Below, one piece after another: positions 1-6,382 of a stretch of DNA of 14,266 bases. The DNA is from Xanthobacteraceae bacterium. GTDB lineage: Bacteria; Pseudomonadota; Alphaproteobacteria; Rhizobiales; Xanthobacteraceae. The stretch lies in the NCBI GenBank assembly GCA_030043175.1, contig JASHYD010000816.1:1-14266 (forward strand), read 5' to 3'. The position numbers were made by a program, and so were the translations under genes. Positions within the stretch are counted from its first letter, which is position 1, and every line of letters starts with the position of its first letter. The notes beneath the pieces were generated by a model that saw nothing but the letters and a program-made list of their open reading frames with translations, was not told the origin of the DNA and ran no database searches.

Positions 1-580
1 AATCGTCATCCCGGAGGGATGGCGGCATGTCCCGAGCGGGGACGGCGTCGGCGTGCTGCGCGACGGCGCTGTTTCACCCGGCGCCGCCGCCTGCTTTGGA
101 ACGCCGGCCGGACGTCAGCGCGGTCCTTGACGCTGCGTCCCTGGCACGCCACAGATCAATTCCCCGCTCGGCGCTGTGGCTGTTGCGGGAGTGCTACTCT
201 CTCTCCTACGGCGCGATTGAGCTGTATCGCGCATGATCGATGCGGATCAGATGCTGGGCCGTCCGTCCCTGGCGCGGTCGTGAGCCGCGGCACGGGCAAG
301 GCGCACGTGCGGTGACGGCAGCAATATGTCTCTTCGTGGCCCAAGGCTGCCGAGCTGGCGCGACGCGACAGGTCGGCAGCAATGTGGGGTAAACCGGACG
401 TGCTGCCAACGTAGCCACAACGGCAGCCTGACGCAGTACGCGCTGTGTGACGTACGTAGGCGGTCGAGATGCAGGCTGAGGCTGAGGACCACGCTGAGTT
501 CGTTGTTACCGGGCACTCCATCGGCCTGCTGAACGTCCCTTGGTCGGCGGTGAGCGATCGCGACTTGCCCATCTAGTTTA
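1..580. other. Stretch without a recognisable gene
   Basis: Several frames are open here on both strands, but none has a convincing ribosome binding site, family motif or consistent codon use. The longest plus-strand candidates are arginine-rich, as expected from chance reading of GC-rich DNA. A 35-codon plus-strand frame starting at 469 and ending at 576 is mildly protein-like (it begins MQAEAEDHAEF), but I do not recognise it. The stretch ends where the truncated trcR reading frame stops, so part of it may be foreign DNA joined to trcR. Confidence 0.5.
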
Positions 581-856
581 TTAAAACGCTGAAAGCGATC
601 TGAACAGAAGCTCAGGCTCGGCGAACCGGAGCCGGTAAATCGGGTCAGCCTCGCCCTTGGCAAGCTCGTCTCGGGCGAGTTGCCCGGTCACGATCGGATC
701 GCGCCCGATGATGCTCTGAACGCCCTCATCATCGGCGATGGCCTTCACCTCGAGGGGGTGGAGTTTGCAGAAATCGGCAATCTGGTCGAACGTCAGTGCT
801 GTGTTTTCGACCAGCCAGACTGCGGTTGCCTTCGGCATAAGGGGCTGGGCCGTCAT
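581..856 (-). pseudogene. trcR: 5' fragment of trcR-like DUF1013 gene, truncated
   Basis: The frame starts MTAQPLMPKATAVWLVENTA and continues with LTFDQIADFCKLHPLEVKAIADDE, the hallmark N-terminus of DUF1013/COG3820. These proteins are known as the cell-cycle transcriptional regulator TrcR in Caulobacter relatives. The start at 856 is chosen because the family begins there and AGGAG lies 9 bases upstream; the frame is open further upstream but reads as unrelated sequence. Family members are about 200 residues or longer and have a second helix-turn-helix-like half. Here only about 80 family-like residues remain, up to RLRFAEPE, followed by a short unrelated tail and a stop, 91 residues in all. 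The C-terminal half is missing, so this is almost certainly a non-functional copy or a gene cut by a rearrangement. A functional copy would be expected elsewhere, because the family is near-universal in alphaproteobacteria. Confidence 0.85.
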
Positions 857-1136
857 GGTAAATTCTCCTGCGCTCCGGCCGCCCGGCGGGTCGAGCCTAT
901 TGCCATCAAAGATGACGTGGATAACCGTTAGGTCCGGAGCCGACCTCGTCGACATCGGTAAGCACGCCCAGCATCGTGACCTCAATACGACCAATCGGCA
1001 CTACATCGTGCCGCCAATTGAGACCTCACGACGGGTTGCGCGGGCGCGGGTCGCACACCGGCAAAAGCAGAATAAAGCGTGAAAACGCGATTTCCCACAA
1101 AATTCCCAACGTTTCCAACACGATGGGCTAAGTCAT

Positions 1137-1180
1137 TGGTACAGCTGGGTAGACTCGAACTACCGACCTCCTGATCCACA
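1137..1180 (-). tRNA. 3' fragment of tRNA-His(GTG), attachment-site remnant
   Basis: Read on the minus strand, 1180 to 1137 gives U33, the anticodon GTG, G37, A38, the 3' anticodon strand TCAGG, a five-base variable loop AGGTC, a perfect T-arm (GGTAG/CTACC around TTCGAGT), the acceptor strand CAGCTGT, A73 and an encoded CCA. Upstream of U33 the sequence no longer fits a tRNA, so the 5' half is absent. Alphaproteobacterial tRNA-His is known to lack G-1 and to carry A73, which matches. A block running from the anticodon loop to the 3' end is the segment typically kept at integrase attachment sites, so I read it as an att scar rather than a working tRNA. Confidence 0.75.
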
Positions 1181-1200
1181 CTCTGAAATCAGTGCATTCA

Positions 1201-1357
1201 CGACCCTTCATCGGCAAGGAGTCGATGCTGGAGCCGGTAAAGCATGCCGTCGGCTCATGGAATTTCGCCGAGGTGTCGCCGCTGCACGTCCTGGGCAACT
1301 TCAACGGCTTCCTCAAGTCGGTGATCCTGCGGGTGTCGGAAGCGCGCGACCTCGGCA
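1201..1357 (+). pseudogene. Fragment of DUF5906-type phage helicase/primase
   Basis: About 50 residues in one frame read GKESMLEPVKHAVGSWNF, then HVLGNFNGFLKSVILRVSEARDLG. This resembles the central block of DUF5906/P4-type helicase domains in phage and integrative-element replication proteins: a Walker A-like GK followed by the NGFLKSV-I-R-SEARDLG segment. The family match starts abruptly about 20 bases from the tRNA-His fragment and ends at about 1357, where the sequence becomes unrelated. There is no start codon with a ribosome binding site, and the upstream and downstream parts of the roughly 300-residue domain are missing. It is a relic of an element's replication gene. A Prim-Pol gene, the usual partner or fusion partner of this domain, lies at the other end of the window. 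Confidence 0.7.
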
Positions 1358-1488
1358 CCCGATCGAGTATCCGAACGGTCAGGAGCGCTCACCCACTGAA
1401 AATTTTCCTGATCTACGGATTATTAATGCTTTCAGGTTTCAGTTAGCGTGCGCGCGGCTTACGCATTCAGTTTCCGCAAATCCAGGGT

Positions 1489-1528
1489 CCGGGTACTGAA
1501 GCACTAAAAGCACTGAACTCATACCCGG
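1489..1528. repeat. Inverted repeat CCGGGTA / TACCCGG
   Basis: Seven-base perfect arms (1489-1495 and 1522-1528) flank a 26-base interval that contains the direct repeat GCACT twice (1501 and 1510). Function unknown; it could be an operator, an element end or chance. Confidence 0.35.
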
Positions 1529-1583
1529 ATAAATTATGTTGGCACGATGGTGAGAATTCATGAACGCTCACGCCTTGGGCTGA

Positions 1584-1627
1584 GCCGGAGTGATCTTTTC
1601 ACTCCATGCCCTCAGGATTGCTCCGGC
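1584..1627. repeat. Nested inverted repeats
   Basis: GGAGTGA (1587-1593) pairs perfectly with TCACTCC (1599-1605) around a five-base loop. An outer pair, GCCGGAG (1584-1590) and CTCCGGC (1621-1627), shares the left arm, so two alternative hairpins are possible. No T-run follows, so it is not a classic terminator. Confidence 0.4.
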
Positions 1628-1959
1628 CGCGGGGTAGGGCGCGCCTCCAGGTCTGCTGCTCTCCGCCATCCGGCTACAGAGTGGGTGCATTCCGCGTCCA
1701 GCCAGGCGACGGCCTCTTCACAGGCTCACTTGATCCTGAAGATCGGCCCCCGCGGTACGAACGGCAGATTGCGGCCGGACGGTAGCACGAACGCGTGCTC
1801 CAGGCGGATGGTCAGCGCATCGTATAGGCCGTTCGGTGATGACCGACCAGCGCAGGCATAGGTGATGTCCTCTCGCGAGGTGACACTAAATGATAACGCC
1901 GCTCCGCGCGATGAGAGCGGTGAGAGGAGTTTGCTCGTCACTGAGAACGTCGCGAGCGG

Positions 1960-2358
1960 TTAGACCCAGTTCTCCGCCCGGACGCCCGGCATTCGGGTGA
2001 ACTCCCGCATATTGTTGGTGACGACGATCAGCCCTTCGCTGCGGGCATGGCCACCGATCTGCATGTCATGCGGTCCACGAGGTGTTCCTGCCCGCTCCAA
2101 TTCCGCCCGGACCTGCCCGTAGTGCGCGGCCGCCTTCTCGCCAAAGGGCAGCACATCCAGCCGCGCCGCAAAATACTCGATTGCCGTCAGGTTCTCGACA
2201 CGGCGGGCCGACTTCTCCGCGCCATAGTGCAACTCGCCGCGCGTGATGCTGGAGACGCAGAGTTGCTCGGCCAGCGCATTGAACTTGTCCCGAAGCTCCT
2301 GCGGATAGCGCTTCATGACATAGATGCAGATGTTGGTATCGAGCATATAGGTGAGCAT
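1960..2358 (-). CDS. vapC: VapC-type PIN-domain ribonuclease toxin
   Basis: This 132-residue protein is the toxin of a type II toxin-antitoxin pair. VapC toxins are Mg2+-dependent RNases that cut tRNA or rRNA and arrest translation. Counting from the ATG at 2358, the PIN-domain acidic residues are present: D7 in LDTNICIY, E42 in ITRGELHYG and D98 in PHDMQIGGHA. The conserved TNN-REF motif follows at about residues 114-120, and the PGV near the end matches the family. The length is normal and the frame is intact. A GTG one codon upstream (2361) could also serve as start, but the ATG overlaps the antitoxin stop codon (TGATG), the usual translational coupling. The LIGGHA-like stretch reads QIGGHA rather than the more common IAAHA, a minor change away from the catalytic residues. 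It is probably autoregulated by the VapBC complex upstream of vapB. Confidence 0.92.
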   Translation of the reverse strand: MLTYMLDTNICIYVMKRYPQELRDKFNALAEQLCVSSITRGELHYGAEKSARRVENLTAIEYFAARLDVLPFGEKAAAHYGQVRAELERAGTPRGPHDMQIGGHARSEGLIVVTNNMREFTRMPGVRAENWV

Positions 2359-2624
2359 CACAGCGGCTCACGCTCTTCCGCTCTCGGCGGCTCGCGTTCG
2401 GCCACGAAATCTTCGCTCGCCAGTGGTCCGTTCAAGAACAGATCGTCCCATCGTCTGCCTTGCGGCACGATCACGCGGCTGTGGCCGATCTTGAGAATAT
2501 CGACCTGATGCACGTCGTCGGGAAAGGGCACTGCCTTGGGGAGCCGAACCGCCTGGCTGCGATTGCTGATGAAGGAACATTCGGTTACAAATGCACTCTC
2601 GGTAGGACTCCTGGTGAACGCCAC
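2358..2624 (-). CDS. vapB: VapB-type antitoxin
   Basis: The antitoxin partner of the downstream VapC overlaps it by one base (TGATG). The N-terminal part has the AbrB/MazE swapped-hairpin signature, FISNRSQAVRLPKAV, followed by PDDVHQVDILKIGHSRVIV. This domain binds the promoter DNA. The C-terminal part, WDDLFLNGPLASEDFVAERE, is the acidic arm that wraps the toxin. The start is uncertain. VapB proteins normally begin about ten residues before the SNRSQAV motif, but no ATG is there. The nearest in-frame options are GTG at 2624 (88 residues, annotated here) or ATGs at 2657 and 2660. An AGGAG at about 2606-2610 sits where a ribosome binding site would serve a start near AGT-GCA-TTT, as if an original start codon had mutated. 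Antitoxin identity is secure; the exact N-terminus is not. Confidence 0.82.
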   Translation of the reverse strand: MAFTRSPTESAFVTECSFISNRSQAVRLPKAVPFPDDVHQVDILKIGHSRVIVPQGRRWDDLFLNGPLASEDFVAEREPPRAEEREPL

Positions 2625-3232
2625 CGCGCTCGCCAGCACGACGGCGGAACGCCACATCATCGAGCGCCAATCCCTCATTAGTCATTCCCAACACGGAGGA
2701 TCGTCATTCGCCAGGTCAGCCGAGTTGTTGGCTCGAGCCAGGGGTGTCTCGGCCGCTCACGATACCTAATATGGCTGGCCGTACACCACGCCTCCGTACC
2801 GATTTCTTTTTGCCTTCTGGTTATCGGGTCGCGCCGCGAGGTTAAGGGTCACCAAGGGCAGTGCAGATAACCCGTGCAGTACGTCCGAATTACTCCAGCT
2901 AGTCTAGCCGACCCGCTTTGTGCAACACGCAAGTCGGCAGAGGCGAGCCAAGATCAGACATTACCTGTCGCGCGAAAGTTCACTCGTCAAATACTTTTCG
3001 ACAGCCCCTAGCGCTCATCTTCCTCCCGGAATTAAATCCGCGGTCCCGTGGCGAGTCTTCCCAAAAGGGGGCCCTCCTTGCGCCCGCTCTCCCTAAAGGC
3101 CACATAGCGTGCAGCAGGCCGTGAGTAGCCCCGGTATCAAAACTGGAAACACGATTCGGCGTGGCACTCGCTGCGGACGGCGGGAAACTACGGAAACCAG
3201 TAGCGACACGCCGTGCATCCAGAAGGTGTCCT
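2625..3232. other. Intergenic stretch, no gene seen
   Basis: Upstream of vapB, so its promoter should lie in the first part, but I see no clear -35/-10 pair. Frames here are short and codon use is random. No tRNA-like or terminator-like structure stands out. The stretch is somewhat more AT-rich after 2760. Confidence 0.45.
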
Positions 3233-3887
3233 ATGAGCGTCGCAGCGATGGCCGATCTAGCGGAGTGGCTTCAGGAGGCACAAAGCGTAGTCGCTATCAT
3301 TGGACTCCCCGTACTCGCACTGACCCTGCTGATGATTTTGTGGCAAGCACAATACGCGCACCACGCGGCAATGAGTCAAGTATATCAGAATACAGCCAAC
3401 GACTTTGCAAATTTACAGAGATACTTTATAGACAATCCTGAATTTAGACCATATTGTCTATGACGGAAAAACAATAGACTCGTCGCAACCAGATTATGGA
3501 CGAGTCTCTGCAATAGCAGAGTTTTTGCTCCACGCAGTGCATAACATGACAATACACCGCCGATACATGCGAGAGTATCCGTGGCAAGTTTGGGAGAGGT
3601 CTCTGCGTGACATCTATAACGAGAGCCCAATACTCCAAAAATTCCTGCGTGAGCATCCTGACTGGTATATAGATGAGGTACATAGGATGCTCACGGGGCA
3701 GATCGCCTACTTCGGGCGCCAGCCCAACCCTCTAGTCCGTGTGCCCGAGAAGCCGCACTCAAGACAGCGGGATCCAAGTATAACTGATAGCGATAGCCGT
3801 CCTAATCCTGTTCACCGAGAGTTTGGACGTAGGTTTTGCCGTACGGATAGAAGCGTTCCTTACGGCCCTGCTCCCACGCCGCTTTGA
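3233..3887 (+). pseudogene. Frameshifted small membrane protein of unknown function
   Basis: AGAAGG lies 6 bases before the ATG at 3233. The first frame gives MSVAAMADLAEWLQEAQSV, then one hydrophobic helix (residues about 17-38, VVAIIGLPVLALTLLMILW), then QVYQNTANDFANLQRYFIDNPEFRPYCL and a stop at 3461-3463. The adjoining frame continues at once with YDGKTIDSSQPDYGRVSAIA, EFLLHAVHNM, YPWQVWERSLRDIYNESPIL and LREHPDWYIDEV. I recognise this as a family of uncharacterised bacterial proteins with one N-terminal helix and a conserved RPYFYDGK plus a cytoplasmic W-rich region. Removing the G at 3456 restores RPY-F-YDGK, so a single-base insertion explains the break. The second frame runs past the expected end into the opposing gene, so the native 3' end may also be altered. 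GC content, near 45%, is lower than in the neighbours. A sequencing error is the alternative to true loss. Confidence 0.7.
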
Positions 3888-4398
3888 GTTCGGGTATTGT
3901 GATGTCCCAATCCGGCCGGCATTTCTTGAGCACCGCACGTAAGTCCTGGCGGAGTTCTTCCAGAGTCGGGCGCCCAAAGAACCAGTAGCCATTATAAATT
4001 TTATGTACGATGAGGCCAGGCTCGAGCACGATGACATGGGGAATCATGGGATTGTGGAGAGGATCTGTGTATTCGGCGATGTCGAGGTCTTTTTGGACGA
4101 TGCGCTTCACGTCAGAGAGGAAAGGCCAATGAGCGCCGACGCCGCTGCGATACTCGTTCGTCTCCGTGATGTTGTCGGTGCTGATCGTGGCCAGCCGGCA
4201 ATAGCCGACCTCCAGCTCACGATGGAGTGCTACCAAGCCTTCAGCCTGCCGGCGGTCCTTTGGGCAGAAACCTCCGCGGCTGAGGACAAGGACCATCGGA
4301 TGTTGCCCTTGTAGTTCGGAGAGCCTCCTGCGTTTCGCCATGTGGTCAGGGAGCTCGTAGTCGGGGAAAACAGCCCCCGGAACAATGTCGGATCGCAT
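3802..4398 (-). CDS. Peroxiredoxin-like (AhpC/TSA-fold redoxin) protein
   Basis: This 198-residue protein has a thioredoxin fold of the redoxin/AhpC-TSA type, expected to act in the cytoplasm on peroxides or as a thiol-disulphide enzyme. The N-terminal VPGAVFPDYELPDH and the LSELQG strand-turn are typical of peroxiredoxins. The likely peroxidatic cysteine is C45 in VLSRGGFCPKD. The usual PxxxTxxC motif is altered here to S-x4-C followed by PKD, as in a subgroup of uncharacterised redoxin proteins. The later blocks FLSDVKRIVQKDLDIAEYTD, NPMIPHVIVLEPG and YNGYWFFGRP belong to the same subgroup. C67 and C160 are the other cysteines; whether either is a resolving cysteine is unknown. I chose the ATG at 4398 because GAGG lies 6 bases upstream and the family begins MRSDIVPG; a TTG five codons earlier is less likely. 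Its 3' end overlaps the end of the opposing frameshifted membrane gene. Confidence 0.85.
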   Translation of the reverse strand: MRSDIVPGAVFPDYELPDHMAKRRRLSELQGQHPMVLVLSRGGFCPKDRRQAEGLVALHRELEVGYCRLATISTDNITETNEYRSGVGAHWPFLSDVKRIVQKDLDIAEYTDPLHNPMIPHVIVLEPGLIVHKIYNGYWFFGRPTLEELRQDLRAVLKKCRPDWDITIPELKAAWEQGRKERFYPYGKTYVQTLGEQD

Positions 4399-4655
4399 AT
4401 GAATCCTCGACAATCGGATGTGCGGTTGCGGGGCTTCGTAACGGGCTACACATCCATATCACCTGCGGGATGGCTCAACTCGACTCAGCGATATCGGTCC
4501 GTCGAAGCTCCGGATTTGCCGGTTCTTACTGGCATGGCGCCGGAGACTTTTTTGCCGCGTTCGGTTGGGCTACCACCAACGCGAGCCACAAGCAAAGCGT
4601 TCCACGGGGGCTGCCTCATTGGTAAGAACGGGGTAGGCCCTAATCATGCCGCGCT

Positions 4656-4955
4656 GTGACTGGGTGTTTGGCGTCACAGTCCGAGAGCGGAGTATTCGCC
4701 GTATATCCGATCGACGAACCTCACAAACGTGAATTGCAAGAAGGAATCGCTAGTGGTCGGCCCGGAATAGCTCCTTTGCTCGTGATCCAAAGACGCTGGT
4801 GGCTTTTCAGCTGGCAGGCCGAATCTGATGAACCAATTGGCCGCTTAGTGCCACTCAAAGAGGAAACGTTCGTGCATGGCACCGCCGCGCGGGTCACGAA
4901 GCCCCTGTGGGGTTGCGAGGTATTTTGCTCCGATCAGAAGGAGGAGACGCGATGA
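4656..4955 (+). CDS. Uncharacterised small protein
   Basis: An open frame of 99 residues, not recognised. It reads YPIDEPHKRELQEGIASGRP, then LLVIQRRWWLFSWQAESDEP and IGRLVPLKEETFVHG. There is no signal peptide or membrane helix, though the RRWWLFSW stretch is unusually aromatic. Its stop codon overlaps the start of the next gene by four bases (ATGA at 4952-4955). This is the main evidence that it is translated and co-transcribed with that gene. The start is doubtful: GTG at 4656 is the first available codon after an in-frame stop at 4641, no good ribosome binding site precedes it, and the first ten residues look random. The gene may be truncated at its 5' end, with the genuine part beginning near VFAVYPID. 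Confidence 0.5.
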   Translation: MTGCLASQSESGVFAVYPIDEPHKRELQEGIASGRPGIAPLLVIQRRWWLFSWQAESDEPIGRLVPLKEETFVHGTAARVTKPLWGCEVFCSDQKEETR

Positions 4956-5458
4956 GAAATCTGAAATTCATCTGTCTGGCCGCTTTCGTGGGCGTATCGG
5001 CCATGACCGGCGCTGCAGGGCGGGATACCGCGATGGCCGAAGAGGTGTCGGTCACTGTGATGAAGCAGACGCTAGAACCGCGCATCAAGGCCTGGGCCCG
5101 CCAGGTCGCAAAATATGTTGCTGATTACAATGACGCGTATAGCAAGCTGGCGGCTGTCAATGTGCAGACCCCGCGACCTCCCGACGCCGAGGCACAGGTC
5201 AAAGACCTTATGAACAAGATGAGCAATGCCAAAAATGGCATAACCCGTGAGACGAATTTCCTGAAGCTCGATCTTATACAAAGAGGATTTGCGCCAAAGG
5301 CGAAGAAGGATGACGGGAAGACCGTTGCCGACTTTGTGAACAAGATGATCAACGAGCAAGGCGTTCCCGTGAGTAAAACCGTAAATTTCCTGCCATCGAT
5401 GACCTGGGGGGACCACGGTCTGGGGGGCGAAATCCAGATAAAGTTCAATGGGCCGTAG
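4952..5458 (+). CDS. Secreted or periplasmic protein of unknown function
   Basis: This 168-residue protein has a clear Sec signal peptide: MRNLK, a hydrophobic core FICLAAFVGVSAMTGAA, and a probable signal peptidase I site after A29 (AMA, then EEVSV). The mature part of about 139 residues is rich in lysine, asparagine and charged helix-like segments, for example LEPRIKAWARQVAKYVADYN and VKDLMNKMSNAKNGITRETN. It ends in a glycine-rich segment, GDHGLGGEIQIKFNGP, which looks like a small beta unit. There are no cysteines in the mature region and no lipobox. GGAGGAG ends 5 bases before the ATG at 4952, a strong ribosome binding site, and the start overlaps the previous stop by four bases. I do not recognise the family. 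Export and coupling to the upstream gene are well supported; function is not. Confidence 0.75.
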   Translation: MRNLKFICLAAFVGVSAMTGAAGRDTAMAEEVSVTVMKQTLEPRIKAWARQVAKYVADYNDAYSKLAAVNVQTPRPPDAEAQVKDLMNKMSNAKNGITRETNFLKLDLIQRGFAPKAKKDDGKTVADFVNKMINEQGVPVSKTVNFLPSMTWGDHGLGGEIQIKFNGP

Positions 5459-5603
5459 CCGCCTTCGCTCATCTGGCGCGCAAGCTTTTTAGACCCGACT
5501 TTTTCCATCAAGACCCATCCCGGAATAGGCGGCGCAAAAGCCGCTTGCGCCGGCTCCGGACACAGGGTCAGGATTGCCGCGGTCGGGGGATGGGCCAGAG
5601 AAA

Positions 5604-5644
5604 CGAACCCGCTTCACGGGAGCGCGCGGAGCGAAGCGAGTTCG
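5604..5644. repeat. Imperfect inverted repeat
   Basis: CGAACCCGCTTC (5604-5615) and GAAGCGAGTTCG (5633-5644) pair over 12 bases with one mismatch around a GC-rich loop. No T-run follows. It could be a dispersed REP-like hairpin or transcript-end structure downstream of the 4656-5458 gene pair, about 145 bases away. Confidence 0.35.
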
Positions 5645-5848
5645 TTCGATGCCCCACAGTGGCGGCCGGCAAGCCAATCTGGCGAGTTGCAGCGAGGGCA
5701 TGACAACCAGCTAGCATTTGCGTCTGGGCCCAGGTAAACTCTTGCAATCAGTACCGAGCTACTCTGAGCGTTTCCATGGTATGGATGCCGGAGACTGCCC
5801 TGCCGGCAAACGCAAGTACAATTGGCGGCGCACGGGGGAGACAGTTCA

Positions 5849-5995
5849 GTGGTAACTTCGAAAATCGTATACGGCGCGGCCTTCGTGGGACTAGCGGTTG
5901 TGATCGGAATTGGTCATTAATGCAGCAAAGGCTGGCTCGGTTACCGAATACAACAAATGATCGCACCGCGCATCGCGGCCTGGTCCAGCAAGTGA
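5849..5995 (+). pseudogene. Small single-helix membrane peptide with in-frame stop
   Basis: From GTG at 5849, preceded by a GGGGGAG at about 5834-5840, one frame reads VVTSKIVYGAAFVGLAVVIG and IGH, then TAA at 5918. It continues in the same frame as CSKGWLGYRIQQMIAPRIAA and WSSK with a second stop at 5993. The first part is a perfect membrane helix and the second a basic amphipathic tail, so the two halves look like one roughly 47-residue membrane peptide broken by a single stop codon. Alternatively, only the 23-residue first part is made. No family is recognised and the case rests on sequence character alone. Confidence 0.35.
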
Positions 5996-6382
5996 AAAAA
6001 GCTTTCGATCTCTTTCGGCCCGCACGTAACGGTCACGCCAGCCATGACCTGGGTCGGCAAGGTAAGGAGGCTTTGGAGGGAAATCCAGGCCACGTTCCCA
6101 CAGGCGTCGACCCAGAGATAGCGCCGCGCATAGCTTGGCGGCGTCAGCCACGCCGCCTGGGCATCACGTCCCGTGTACCTTAGATAGCCAACAACCTTGG
6201 TGCGCTGCGCAATTCGGCAGTAGTGGCCAGATGCGGGCATTCGCAGCCCTTGAATAGGTCCCCCCACGCTCGTCGGGGCAGCCGTCGTACGCAGTCTCGA
6301 AGGATGTTCGTTATGGAAAGCAAAGAGCGGTCCGAAGACCGCCCCCTGAGGGTCGCATCGCGTATTAGGTTTAGCAGTGAGC

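Larger units (their letters stand above)
1358..1959. other. Gene-poor stretch with inverted repeats and a coding-like scrap
   Basis: No intact gene is visible. On the minus strand 1866-1726 reads ITYACAGRSSPNGLYDALTI and onward to a stop, with mostly G or C in third positions. This suggests a leftover of a real coding sequence that I cannot name. The stretch also contains the hairpin-forming repeats listed separately at 1489-1528 and 1584-1627. Confidence 0.4.
5459..6382. other. Gene-poor stretch
   Basis: Apart from the small interrupted frame at 5849-5995 and a hairpin at 5604-5644, nothing is assignable. A minus-strand frame from 6405 to 5941 contains protein-like runs (for example SYARRYLWVDACGNVAWISL), but it overlaps the end of the LON-type gene, has no ribosome binding site I trust, and matches no family I know. 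It may be a relic or a chance frame. Confidence 0.4.

Noticed and set aside
156..663. Overlapping minus-strand frames near the left end
   Set aside because: Arginine- and serine-rich composition in two mutually overlapping frames is expected by chance in GC-rich DNA, and no start signal is present.
982..1179. Minus-strand frame of 65 residues starting MDQEVGSSSLPSC
   Set aside because: Its first part is translation of the tRNA-His T-arm and acceptor; the rest has no family features. It is a typical spurious frame over a tRNA.
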